64,000 nt of DNA. Source: Nicotiana tabacum (Eukaryota > Streptophyta > Magnoliopsida > Solanales > Solanaceae). The notes below the pieces were generated by a model. It was not told where the DNA came from and ran no database searches. It worked only from the letters and a program-made list of their open reading frames with translations. The stretch is taken from the NCBI RefSeq assembly GCF_000715075.1, contig NC_134093.1:96270826-96334825 (forward strand), read 5' to 3'. Both the position numbers and the translations under genes were made by a program. Each line of letters begins with the position of its first letter. The stretch's first letter is position 1. Of the stretch, positions 22,922 to 34,349 are shown in pieces.

Positions 22922-23819
22922 TGTGATGATCCGATAAGTCATTTTGAGTTTTAGCATCCATTTCTATTTTTTGAAACCTCGAATAGCTCCGTTTAGCCTT
23001 TCTCGATTTGTATGCGATAGTCTGTATCTTTTTTCCTAAAATTGTTTATTTGAAAAATTGAAAAAAATGTGAAATTTAGCCTTAAAATGATGTGAGTTGA
23101 CTACGGTCAATATTTTATGTAAACGTAATCGGATATGTATTTTGGCTGTCCCTATGGGTCCGTATCATGATTTAGGAGTTGGACATGTGTACAAAATCGA
23201 ATTCGGAAGTCCCTTACTTGATTTAATGCGCTTTGTTAAAAACTAGTAATTTGAAGGCTTAAAGAACTCGAGGGCTCGGGTGCGTTTTGGACATGTTTCA
23301 GAGAGTTTTGGTGTTGCGGGTGTGATTTGGTGTGCATGTCTCACAAATACAAGATTAGAAGTCGTATTTGCGACATAGGGACAAGTGTGTTATAGTCTTA
23401 TTTGCGAACACTTTGTTCGCAATTGTGAAGGTGGCCTGAGGATCATCAAAGATCGCATTTGCGATCATTTGATCGCTTTTGCGAAGTTCCAATGTTTGTA
23501 TTTGCGAGTTAGTCGTTGCAACTACAAAGATAACAGAGATGTGGGGAGTTTCTTTTGTGATAACTTCTTCGCATTTGTGAATCCTAGGTCGCATTTGCGA
23601 CATCTGCGATTGGACAAAAAGGAGGGACGGGATATTAAGCCTCATTTTCATATTTTGGAAGCTAGGCTTGCTAAGAGGAAAGTTTGAAGAGGGAATTTTA
23701 TCTAAAAACTTTGGGTGAGTGATTCTAATCCATTTCTAATCATATTCCATCAAGTTATCATAGAGTTTAACATCAAAATCTTGTGAGTCAAAGAGAAAAT
23801 TTGTGAAACCTTGTTAAGT
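22922..23819 (+). mobile_element. 5' part of a gypsy LTR, truncating the kinase gene
   Basis: The start tgtgatgatccgataagtc is of the TGTGATGACCC LTR type seen in reverse at 2145, including the following 'ttcctaaaattg' and 'gactacggtcaa' parts. A CpG-rich word block lies at 23,360-23,605. Near 23,820 the sequence changes to another LTR family, so the 3' part is lost. Kinase LRR homology ends at this LTR's left edge. Confidence 0.65.
23360..23605. repeat. CpG-rich word block (cgcatttgcga type)
   Basis: gtcgtatttgcgac, gtcttatttgcgaa, gatcgcatttgcgatc and gatcgcttttgcgaa are repeated imperfectly. Plus- and minus-strand short frames here are by-products. Confidence 0.75.
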
Positions 23820-24389
23820 TTTTGAAAAATAAGAAATTGAGTTGTAAGAGTTGACCAGGGTTTGACTTTTGAGTAAACGACCTCGGAATCGGGATTTGAA
23901 GGTTCCAATAGGTTTGTATGATGATTTCAGACTTGGGCATATGTTCGGGTTGAGTATCGGGTGGTCCGAAAGTATTTAGGCGCTTATTATGGAAAGTTGG
24001 CATTTTGAAGATTTTAGAATTTCTTAAGTTTGATTTGAAGTGGACTTTAATGTTATGGATGCCCATTTGGGGTTCCGACCCTTAGAATAGGTTTGTATTG
24101 TGATTTAAAACCTGCACGTAAAGTTTGGTGTCATTCCAGGATGTTTTAGTTTAATTCAAACGCGTTCGTCGAAGTTTCAATGTTTGAATATTTAAAGAAA
24201 GATTTCAGTCGCCGATTCGTAGTTTTGATGTTGGTTGGCGTGATTTGAGGTTTCGACTAAGTTCGTATCATGTTTTAGGATGCGTTGATATGGTTGGATG
24301 GTGATGGGTCCCGAGGGCCTCCGGTGCGAATCGGATTGGAATCGAGTCGAGTTTTGGACTTAAGGAATTGTTGAAGCTTAAGGCTTCTG

Positions 24390-24760
24390 GTGTGATCGCA
24401 CCTGCGAGGTTTTCGTCCGCATGTGCGAGACCGCAGAAGCGCCCAAGGGGTCACAAAAGTTGTTCTGGGTGAGCTGGGCAGTGGTTGGAGGTGCGAGGAG
24501 GATGGATCGCAAATGCGACGAGGCTTCGTAGATGTAGAGTTGGAGAGGCATGGCTAGCTTCGCAGAAGCGGATGGGATCACACAGGCATGAAAGCATAGA
24601 AGCGAGGGAAGGGCCGTAGAAGCGCCCTCGTAGGTGCGAGCTTTGGGCCGCAGGTACATCAGGTCGAGGGCCTAAGTGACTTCCGCAACAACGAAATTCT
24701 TTCCGCAGAAGCGGAGTCGCAGGTGTGGCTGGGTTGCCCGCAGGTGCGAAGTCGCCTGGG
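24390..24760. repeat. CpG-rich word block (cgcagaagcg / cgcaggtgcga type)
   Basis: Repeated cgcacctgcgag, cgcatgtgcgag, cgcagaagcg and cgcaggtgcgaa words in a GC-rich island within the LTR. Confidence 0.8.
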
Positions 24761-25505
24761 TAGAATATATGCTATTCAGTCGGGAGTTTTGCTCATTTTC
24801 ACTCATTCCTCTCTTGCTTGGGCAGTTTTTGGGGCTATTTGGAGGAGCCAACTTCATCATCTACCTTGAGGTAAGGAACTTCTACACATTGTGAGCTAAG
24901 TACACGAGTTATATATGGATTTAAACATGGATATGGATAGAAATTATGGGATCTTTGGTAGAAAAACCTAAAATTCAATATTTTTGGATTTTGACCACAA
25001 AATTGGACATGGAATTAGGAATAAATTACATATTTGGGTTTCTCGCGTTATGATTAATGATTATCTTCAAGAATTTTCGAAATCCGGGCATGTGGGCCCG
25101 AGGGTTGTCCACGTTGACTTTTCGAGCGGAGTTGAGAATTATTATAAGTTATTAAATTTTACGCATTGAAGTATATTTTGATTGATTTGCGCATTGTTTG
25201 ACTAGTTTCGGATTGTTTGGCTTTGAATTGAAGTGTTAGAGAGGCTTTGGAGCTGGTTATTGGAACTTCGAAGCGAGGTGAGTCTCCTGTCTAACCTTGT
25301 GAGGGGGAAACTACCCCTAGGTGATGTAATTGTTACGTGCTACTAGTTGTGGGTGCTACGTACACACGAGGTGACGAGAGTTCATACATAGCTAAAACAT
25401 GTTTATGTCCGGGTAGACTCAAGATTCTATCATGTAATATTTGAATTGTTTCAACTCCATTTGCTAACTTAAATAACTAAATTTGTAATTAAAATTGATT
25501 TTGAA

Positions 25506-25653
<148 letters not shown>

Positions 25654-26694
25654 CTTTATCACCTTGAGTTGTTGGCCAATTATTTGAGAAACGGTAAATG
25701 TTATTTTCACTTTATGCTCATGTATTTGTATTGTAAGCACATGACTCGTAATTCGATAAGTTCCTTCCTTTCTTGTGGAGCGGGCCAAACTATTAGCAGT
25801 ATATCGAGATGCATCTCTGGTTAGTTCCGGTCGACCCTTGACAGTGTACATACCACTCTGGATCGGGCTATACGACCTCGGCATAATCATGCGTTATATT
25901 GCTAGCAGTCCGAATATTCATGAGATTTTTCCTTCTACTGATGCCTGGCATTTTATATGGTATTCCTTATCCGTTTGATACTGATACTTGATATATCTGA
26001 GTTGTTAAGATAGAACACGAGATTGAGAAATTTATATCTTTAAAAGAAAATTTGGAAGATTATATAAATTACAGTTTTACCCCATTATTACTGTTGTGCT
26101 TTATATCCGTTTATGATTTATCATACTGCTTTATCGGACCTTTAGTAGTGTCGATGTCAATCCCTCGTTACTACGTTTCCAGGGTTAGGTTAGATACTTA
26201 CTAGGTACACGTTGATTTACGTACTCATGCTACACTTTTGCAATAATGTGCCAGATCTGTCACGTTCATTTGATGGTCATCTTGGCGCATAGGCGCAATT
26301 GCTGAGGAGACTTTTGGTGAGCTGCATTCTAGGCTATGTATCACAGCCCACAGAGTCTCCATCGTACTATTTACTCTATCATGTATTAATTATATTTCGG
26401 ATAGATGTTGTATTATTATTGTACTCCTTAGTAAATGCTCATACACTTGTGACACCGGGTTTTGGGGATACTCTAGTGATTGTTATGGTTCGTATTAATA
26501 TTGTCATATTTTATTTTATATCTTACTAATATTTTAATTATTCATGATTTTTAAATGTATTGAATCCTTTTCTTAATAAGACTTATGATTTTTAAAATAA
26601 TAAAATGAATAATTAAGCTAATAGTTCACCGTTGGCTTGCCTAACGGCGACGATAGGCGCCATCATAACCTATAGTGGGTTTTGGGTCGTGACA

Positions 26695-26709
26695 GCTTGG
26701 TATCAGAGC
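26695..26709 (+). other. Primer binding site, tRNA-Met type
   Basis: Reads gcttggtatcagagc directly after the LTR end, an exact match to the canonical TGGTATCAGAGC at 26,698-26,709. Confidence 0.9.
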
Positions 26710-28340
26710 ACTAGGTTCACATAGGTCTCACGAGTCATGAGCGAGTCTAGTATAGTCTTGCGGATCGGTACTGAGATATCTATACTTATCTACGAGAGGC
26801 TACAAGGCTGTTAGGAGCACTTCCCTTCTTGATTCCTCGTCATGCGATTTGATTTCCATTGAGGCTCATGCTTTCATTTCCTTCCTACTCATTCTTATAT
26901 GATGTTGAGCACTCGTATCAATTGGGCATCGAGGAGTTGTAGTGGTACTACATACATGGTGTAGGATGTTTCTCCCTGCGTATTCGGGCAGCTATTATCA
27001 TCGTCTTGTGGAAGGGTGTTCAGTTTTTGTCCCAGTGTCAGTGTTGCCTACAATTTCGAGACTATGCACAGTGTGTTATGATGTTTGTACGCTGTTATCG
27101 CATAGAATTGGTGTAAATGGTAGAGTGCTTGCGGATGTGTCGCGGCAGTGAATGGTAGAGTGTAAATGAGAAAGTGGATTTCTCAATGCATGGTTTAGAA
27201 GTTTGGCAGTTAGCTCTAGAGGAGAAAAAGCAATTGGACTATGGATGATTTAGGCCTTGGTTGACGGAGTAGCGAGGTCAGATATTTTTGAACTTGGTGG
27301 AAATTCTCATTTGTGATGTGGTGTTGTCGTCCTTGTTTGAACGCATTAAGGCTCGTCGGTGTTATGGTCTTCTTTGATCTGCCTCCGGGGCAGGGTGTTG
27401 TGAAATGGTGCCTGAGAAGTGGTTGTCAGAGATGGCGGTGTATGTTGGCTTCAGAGTCTAATCGGTGTTTCTAATGTTGATGGCTCGAGAAAGATGGTCT
27501 TCGAGGAGGCTTAGAGTTGGTGGCAATTTATTAGTTCGGTGCTACAGAGATGGATTTTGATTTGAGGTAGTATTTTGGCAGCGAAGGATGAGGAAAGACA
27601 TGGTGGGAGGTGTCTTCGGTGGTTGAATTACTAGTAGGCCAAGTATGAGCAACAAAGACCGAGAAGTTGCCTAAGTAGATGTGTTTATCGAAGTGGGAGT
27701 GGTAGAGTAGCGTATGGATTTCGTGGTAGAATAGACACATTCTTTGAGAAAGTTTATAGCGATTTGGGGATCATGGTGGACAATGACTATGTCTATAAAT
27801 TTCATTTGGGACGGTGACTACTATACTGAGGAAGGTTTAATGTGACAGAAAGGAGTTTGCTTAGAATGAAGAGGGGTGTAAAAGCTTGATTATAGTTATA
27901 GGATGCGACGTGACTTTGAGTTTGGAATGTATTGTCGGATTTTCAGTTGATGTCAATGGGGAATGAACATACTTTTACATCTGGTGGACGGGCAAGGGCT
28001 CAGGAGGGTTTTCTGATTTTGTGGTAGTTGTAACTAGAGCAATGTTGTTGGAACACGTCGAAATGGAATTCCACAGTGGGCTATCTCCTGTGGGCAGGTT
28101 AGCTATTGCGTGATTCTTGATGAAGTGTCTACGAAGATCTCTACTTACTATACAGCGGGAGGTAAGTACTGGGATGTGAGCTCGGATCGCTTGAAGAAGA
28201 TGGTGCGACTGTCAGGAGGCTGAATGTGCGATTGTGGCTTATAACTCGAAATGTTTTATGAAATGTTTAACATGGAATTGCGAGAATTTGGCGGGTTGAC
28301 GATGCGAGATGATGGTAATCAAGATGGGGGAGTTATTATG
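26710..28340 (+). mobile_element. Protein-free internal region of a non-autonomous LTR element
   Basis: The leader after the PBS resembles that of the coding Tekay elements ('gtctcacgagtcatgagc', 'cttgcggatcggtac', 'cttatctacgagaggct' at 26,726-26,830), but no gag or pol follows. The remaining 1.5 kb is G- and T-rich with no frame longer than about 70 codons and no recognisable motif. It ends in a purine-rich stretch agatgggggag at about 28,322-28,332, which could be a polypurine tract. An 8.4-kb element is inserted at 28,341 and the sequence resumes at 36,786. This is best read as a non-autonomous derivative using proteins of coding relatives. Confidence 0.6.
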
Positions 28341-31061
28341 TGTCACGACCCAATTTCACTTATAGGTCGTGATGGCACCCAACATCACAGCTAGGCCAGC
28401 CTACTAATGAATGAAACATATATTCCCTCATTTAATAAATTTTCGAGTAATTAAACTCTTTTTTTACTTGCAATATTTGAGAAAATATAAAGGTTCTGAT
28501 TTAGTAAAAACCAAGAAAAATACTTAAATCCACAATTCTACTAGTATGTGTGCCAAGACCTGGTGTCACAAGTATTTGAGCATCTAGTAGATTGTACAAA
28601 AATTCTAAGTGTTGTCTGACATAAAAAGCCAGAATACAAATTTAAGAAGAGGCAATAGTTGCTGCAGAACGACTCAGAAAGGCAGCTGACTACTAGGCCT
28701 CGGGGTAACATAGATGCACTCCGGTAGGACCACCTAAAGCTCCTGTCTCAGATCCTGCACAAAACGTGCAACAAGTGTAGCATGAGTACGTAAACAACGT
28801 GTACCCAGTAAGTATCAAGTCTAATCGTGAAGAAGTAGTGACAATAGGTCGACTTTGACACTTACTATGGGTCAATAATATTAAAATAAAAAATTTAAAT
28901 GGACATGATTTATGTGAATAGCAATAATTTTCTTAACAAACGGAAATAAACAATTGTTTCAAATTCAATAATTTTCAAATTTATCAATTAGCTTCACAAG
29001 CTGAAATAGAATGTCAAGGTATCGTGTAATTATTATTATTAGGCACGATTTCTACCGAGGTCGTTCGGCCCGATCCAGAGTATCGTGTACACTGCCGAGG
29101 GACGTGTGGAACGATCCATAGATGCAACTATACTGCCGAGGCGGTTGGCCTGCTCCACAAAAAAGGAGGACATTTTCTTATGAACCTCCAGAATGAGAAG
29201 TTATTATAAGGCTAACATATAAGGATGTACAATTTCTATTAACAGTCAAGTAATTTGCACAAAAGTTCAAGTATGTGAAATTTCGGACTTTTACTATTTC
29301 CTCTAACAATTTCCAATATATTTCCAGTACTTTAATTAAATAAAGGATGCAATTATTACAACTAATTCATGATTTGAGTCCTAAACTACCTGTACATAGC
29401 ATAATTAGTAGTTACGCACGGACTCTCGTCACTTTGTGCGTACGTATCCCCCACAATTAGCAATAATTATTAATTTAAATCACATATGAGGTAAATTCCC
29501 TCTTACAAGGTTAGACAAGAGACTTACCTTGTCTCAAAGTCCATTTCTCGATCACAACGTCTAAGCCTCAATTCGATGCCAAAAAATATGAAACGATCCA
29601 AATGTTATATAAAATAATTAATATATGCTTAACAATTCGAAATTAGAGTATTAGATTAATTATCCAACCCAAATTGGTAAAATTCCTAAAATTCACCCAA
29701 GTCCCATGTGCCCGGATTCCGAAAATATTTGGAGGAAATCGTTACCCATAATCTCAAGAACTCAAATATACACTTTCCATCCCATTTTATAACCAATTTT
29801 GTGGTTAAAATCTCATTTTTATCAAAATCTAGGTTTTTTTTATCTAAACCCTTGATTTTCACGATTTACAGGTTATAATCTACCCATAATCTATGTATTT
29901 AACTCAAAGTGTGTAGAAGTAACTTATCTTTAAGTTGCTAGTTGAAATCCCCTTTCAAAAAGCTTCAAAAGTCGTCCAAGAATGGAAGAAATGGGGTTAA
30001 AATGGTGGAACCCCATTTTTAAGACATTCTCTCCGGTACAATGAACCCCTTCTCCGCGAACGCGGTCAGTGCCTCGTGTTCGCGAAGGAAAAATTTCCCA
30101 TCCTTAAAAATAACCTTCGTGAACACAAATGATTACTGGCCTGCCCTTTGCAAATGCGTGAGCTCATTCGCGAGCGCGTAGGGAAATTTCACCCGGCCCC
30201 AGTCCTCCTTCGCGAATGCGAGTAGACCTTCGCGAATGCGTAGGCCTAAAATCCAGGGCTTCGCGAACGCGCCGCTCTTCTCACGAACGCGAAGACAAAT
30301 TTCCTAGCTCCCATTTTCCTTCATCGCGAACGCGAGAGTCCTTCAGCGTTCGTGAAAAAGGAAACGAGAACTGGAATTTCTGGTTTGTTATCCAACTTAG
30401 CTCCGGGTGGTTCAAAACTCACCTGAGCCCCCGGCCAAATGCGCCAAAAAAACTATAAACATAATACGAACTTGCTCGAACTATCGAAACACACAAATCA
30501 ACACCTAAGCTAAGAATCGCACCCCAAAACCGAATTGGATCAAAATATGAACTTCAATTTTCTAAATTCCTCCGAACGTGCCGAATCATACTTATACTAC
30601 TCGGAATGACACCAAGTTTTGCGTGCAAGTCTTAAATCACCATACGGAACTATTCCCATGTTCGGAATTCCGAACGGACCTCAATTACTCCAAAACCTAC
30701 TCTAAACCAAACTTAAAGAACCTTAAACCTTTAAATAGTTGATTTTAATTATTAAGTGCCGAAACGCTCCTGGGTTGTCCAAATACTGATTCGAATATAC
30801 ACATAAGTCCAAAATCATCATACAAACCTATTGGAACTGTCAAATCCCAATTCCGGGGTCATTTTCTAAAAATGTTGACTGAAGTCAAACTTGGCCTTTT
30901 TATGCCAAACTAAGGAACCAAGTGTTCTGATTTCAACCCGAACACTTCCGAATCCCGAACTAACCATCCCCGCAAGTCATAAAATAGTAAAAGCACATAC
31001 GGGTAGTCTTATTTAGGGGAACGGGGTTCTAGAAGGAAAAATGACCGGTTGGGTCATTACA
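28341..31061 (-). mobile_element. 3' LTR of the 28,341-36,785 element
   Basis: 2721 bp, starting (minus strand) TGTAATGACCCAACCGGTC and ending ...GGGTCGTGACA. It pairs with 34,350-36,785 along nearly its full length, but contains an extra block of about 300 bp (30,060-30,362) rich in cgcgaacgcg words that the 5' LTR lacks. Confidence 0.9.
30052..30362. repeat. CpG-rich word block (cgcgaacgcg type)
   Basis: Repeated ttcgcgaatgcg, ttcgcgaacgcg and cgcgagcgcg words. The plus-strand frame through 30,216-30,458 (Arg- and Ser-rich) is a by-product of the block. Confidence 0.8.
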
Positions 31062-31445
31062 TTCTCCACCTCTTAAACAAACGTTCGTCCCCAAACGAGT
31101 TTAGAATTATACCTGGAGTGCTGAATAAATGTGGATATCTGCTCCGCATGTCCTCCTCGGCCTCTCAAGTTGCTTCCCCAACTGGTTGGCCACTCCACTG
31201 GAATTTTACCGTAGGAATCTTCTTGGATCTCAAATGGCAAACCTGTCTATCAACAATGGCAACTAGCTCTTCTTCATAACCCAAACTCTTATCTAACTGA
31301 ACTGTGCTGAAGTATAACACATGTGACAGGTCGGCATGATACTTCCGGAGCATAGATACATGGAAAACGGGATGAACTCTCGATAGACTGGGGAGGCAAA
31401 GCAAGCTCGTAAGAAACCTCCCCAACTCATCTCAAATCCTAAAAT
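31062..31445 (-). pseudogene. Integrase C-terminus with chromodomain, Tekay-like
   Basis: The frame 31,165-31,425 carries SRVHPVFHVSMLRKY and, after a spacer, EEELVAIVDRQVCHLRSKKIP and QWSGQPVGEAT, the usual C-terminal chromodomain of Tekay/Del chromoviruses, which steers insertion to heterochromatin. A single TGA replaces the expected Trp after GEAT. Beyond it the same frame stays open through SRYPHLF-type sequence to a TAA at 31,057-31,059, inside the first five bases of the 3' LTR. The polypurine stretch aagaggtggaga lies at about 31,063-31,075. Confidence 0.85.
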
Positions 31446-31449
31446 GGGC

Positions 31450-32431
31450 TCAAATCAGCAAATCAGTACCATATAACTTAGCCTCTCTGGGCTCAAACCT
31501 TCCGATGGGCGAACGACATCGCTGACCATATAAATCCTCAAATGGAGCCATCTCGATGCTGGATTGGTAGCTATTGTTGTAAGCAAACTTGGCCAAAGGA
31601 AAGAAACGATCCCACTGACCTCCAAAGTCAATCACACATGCCCTGAGTATATCATCCAAAATTTGAACTGTCCTCTCCGACTGCCCGTCGGTCTGTGGAT
31701 GAAAGGTTGTGCTGAGCTCTACACAGGTCCCCAATTCACTATGTACTGCTCTCCAGAAATGTGAAGTAAACTGAGGGCCTCTATCTGATATGATGGAAAT
31801 TGGCACACCATGCAACCGAACTATCTCCTGAATATAAATCTGGGCCAACTTCTCTGAAGTATACGTAGTCACAACCGGAATGAAGTATGCTGACTTGGTC
31901 AACCTGTCTATAATGACGCAAACTGCATCAAACTTCCGCAAGGTTTGCGGCAACCCAACTACAAAGTCCATAGTAATGTGTTCCCATTTCCACTCTGGTA
32001 TAGTCATCTGCTGAAGTAGGCCACCTGGCCTCTGGTGCTCATATTTAACTTGTTGGCAATTTAAGCACCTAGCTATATACTCAACTATATCCTTTTTCAT
32101 TCATCCACCAGTAATGCTGCCTCAGGTCACGATACATTTTTGTGGAACCCAGATGAATAGAATACCTAGAACTATGTGACTCTTCCAGGATCTTTTCCCT
32201 CGGTCCATCTATATTAGGAAACACATAGACAACCCTGGAGCCGCAGAACACCATCTTCGTCGATAGTAACCTCCTTGGAACCACCTCGTAGTACCATAAC
32301 TCGAAGAACCAATAAGTTTGGGTCATAAGACTGGCAAACCTTGATCCGCTCAAATAGTAAAGACTGGGCAACAACACATGCAAGAACTCGACTGGCACTG
32401 AAATATCCAATCTCACGAGTCTGTTAGCCAA
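31450..32431 (-). pseudogene. Integrase, Tekay-like; catalytic frame intact over 216 codons
   Basis: Integrase joins the element DNA to the host chromosome. The frame 31,450-32,100 (216 codons) retains the D,D-35-E triad: Asp45 in TMDFVVG, Asp106 in ISDRGPQF and Glu142 in GQSERTVQ, exactly 35 residues between the last two. It also has the CLNC half of the zinc-binding HHCC motif at residues 12-15. The HH half (SHSSRYSIH) lies in the adjacent frame 32,081-32,431, so a frameshift near 32,095 splits the zinc domain from the core. This is the best preserved retroelement domain in the window, but it has no intact start of its own polyprotein. Confidence 0.88.
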
Positions 32432-32434
32432 GGA

Positions 32435-33060
32435 CTAAATATCCAAAGCTAATGGTCTCTCCTCTGCTGAAATTAAAGCCAAACTATCCATACTCTCCGC
32501 CTTTCTACTCAAGGCGTCTACAACTACATTTGCTTTGCCCGGATGATACGGGGTAGTAATATCATAATCTTTCAGTAACTCAAGCCATTTGCGATGTCTC
32601 AAATTTAGGTCCCTCTGCTTGAACAAATGTTATAAACTGGAATGATCAGTGCAAACTTCACAAGACATCCCATAAAGATAATGCCTCCAAATTGTAAGAG
32701 CGTGAACAATCGCGCCTAACTCCAAATCATGTACCGGGTAATTCTTTTCGTGTGGATTTAGCTGACATGAGGCATATGAAATAACTCGCCCATCCTGCAT
32801 CAATACACAACCCAAGCCAACATGTAAAGCATCATAATATATACATCCATGAACCGGAAGGCAACACTAACACCGGTGTTGTAGTCAATGCTGTCTTAAG
32901 CTTCTGAAAGCTCGCCTCATAATCATCGGACCATAATAACGGAGCACCCTTCTGGTTAACTTGGTCAAAGGTGCTGCAATAGATGAAAAACCCTACACGA
33001 ACCGACGATAATAACCTACTAACCCTAGGAAACTTTTGATCTCAATCGCCTAAGTGGGAT
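32435..33060 (-). pseudogene. RNase H region, Tekay-like, broken
   Basis: RNase H removes the RNA strand after reverse transcription. The frame 32,630-32,815 contains [15 protein letters not shown], then [12 protein letters not shown] with the catalytic Glu, then CTDHSSL with a catalytic Asp. A stop follows, and the next frame 32,435-32,626 gives [19 protein letters not shown] and [16 protein letters not shown], the normal continuation. The part 32,816-33,060 linking to RT is shifted and partly unreadable. Confidence 0.85.
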
Positions 33061-33064
33061 GATG

Positions 33065-33680
33065 CTAATTTGGAACTGCCTTGATATTTTTGGGCTCAAC
33101 TTTAATACCTTCTCCCGATACAACATGCCCCAAAAATGCTACAGAATTTAGCCAAAACTCACATTTGGAGAACTTAGCATATAGACTTTGTTCCCGCAAG
33201 GTCTGAAGCACTACTCTTATATGATGCTCGTGCTCTTCCTTACTGCGCAAGTAGATCAAAATGTTATCAATGAAGACAATGACAAACAAATCAATATATG
33301 GATAAAACACCATGTTCATCAAATCCATAAACGCCGCAGGGGCGTTAGTCAAACCGAAGGACATCACCAGAAACTCATAGTGACCATATCTAGTCCGGAA
33401 TGCAGTCTTCGGAACATCCAAATCCCGAATCTTCAACTGATGGTACCCCTACCTCAAGTCGATCTTAGAAAACACCCTAGCACCCTACAACTGGTCAAAT
33501 AGATCATCAATACGGGGCAACGGGTACTTGTTCTTAATAGTGACTTTGATCAATTGGCGATAATCAATGCACATTCACATAGTTCCTTCCTTCTTCTTCA
33601 CAAATAATATCGGTGCACCCCAAGGCGATACACTTGGTCTGACAAACCCTTTGGCTAGTAACTCCTCAAGCTGTTCTGTC
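33065..33680 (-). pseudogene. Reverse transcriptase, Tekay-like, catalytic Asp lost
   Basis: The frame 33,065-33,436 carries RT motifs in order: [32 protein letters not shown], then FIDNILIY where the family has FIDD. The second Asp of the active-site pair is replaced by Asn (codon at 33,263-33,265), which alone should abolish polymerase activity. It ends with FSKCEFWL and [11 protein letters not shown]. The N-terminal RT part at 33,437-33,680 has at least one stop. It joins directly to gag sequence near 33,675. Confidence 0.88.
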
Positions 33681-33689
33681 CAACAGCTT

Positions 33690-34110
33690 CTGCAGCTTGG
33701 AGGTTACAACTGGTCTCGGCTCAGGTGTAGCCGCTGCCACTGGCTGGGCTCCACCTACGGGTAGTGTACCTTGGGTCTGATATACAGTAGTTGCCTGCCC
33801 TTGGGCCTATGCAGTGCGGTCTGTGCTCACCCACCTTCCTGAGATGTGGTGGGTCTGCCGAAAATAAACTGGCCTGAGTTATAGTGTCCATGAACTGCAA
33901 CATACAACCCATGACCTCCTGAAATCCTGGTGCAGATGTGAAATCCACCGGAGCTGACTCTCCTGCGGGCACCTCTCCCTGCTCCTTGATGATAGAATCC
34001 TCTACTGGATCCACTGGTGGCATAACTGGAACAACTCTTGGACATCCTCGTCCCCTACCACGGGCTGGAGCCCTCATTCGGCCTCTGCCTCGGCCTCTAA
34101 CAATAGGGGG
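33690..34110 (-). pseudogene. gag N-terminal remnant, Tekay-like
   Basis: The frame 33,721-34,077 opens MRAPARGRGRGCPR, the basic Arg/Gly-rich start of Tekay gag, followed by a Pro- and Glu-rich spacer. The capsid, zinc knuckle and protease that should follow are absent: the sequence passes into RT within 60 bp. The deletion endpoint lies near 33,670-33,690, where a short acag is shared by both sides. Confidence 0.8.
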
Positions 34111-34332
34111 AACAACTCTTTCCTAGTCTGGAACCTCAGTAGAGTGCGTTCTCACCATATGTGAGAGAATAAGAGAAAGATACTTAGTACTACATCAACT
34201 GCATGATAGGAGATGAAGAAAGGTAGTTTCCTAACACCATATAGCCTCTCGAAGATAAGTACTGACATCTCCGTACCGATCCGCAAGACTCTACTAGGCC
34301 TTCTCATAACTTGTGAGACCTACGTGAACCTA

Positions 34333-34346
34333 GTACTCAAATACCA
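34333..34346 (-). other. Primer binding site, slightly decayed
   Basis: The minus strand reads TGGTATTTGAGTAC, a variant of the tRNA-Met type site, three bases inside the 5' LTR end at 34,350. Confidence 0.7.
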
Positions 34347-34349
34347 TGT

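Noticed and set aside
30216..30458. Arg/Ser-rich 80-codon frame
   Set aside because: Created by the CpG-rich word block within the 3' LTR.
33938..34126. Plus-strand frame antisense to gag
   Set aside because: Shadow of the Arg/Gly-rich gag start on the minus strand.
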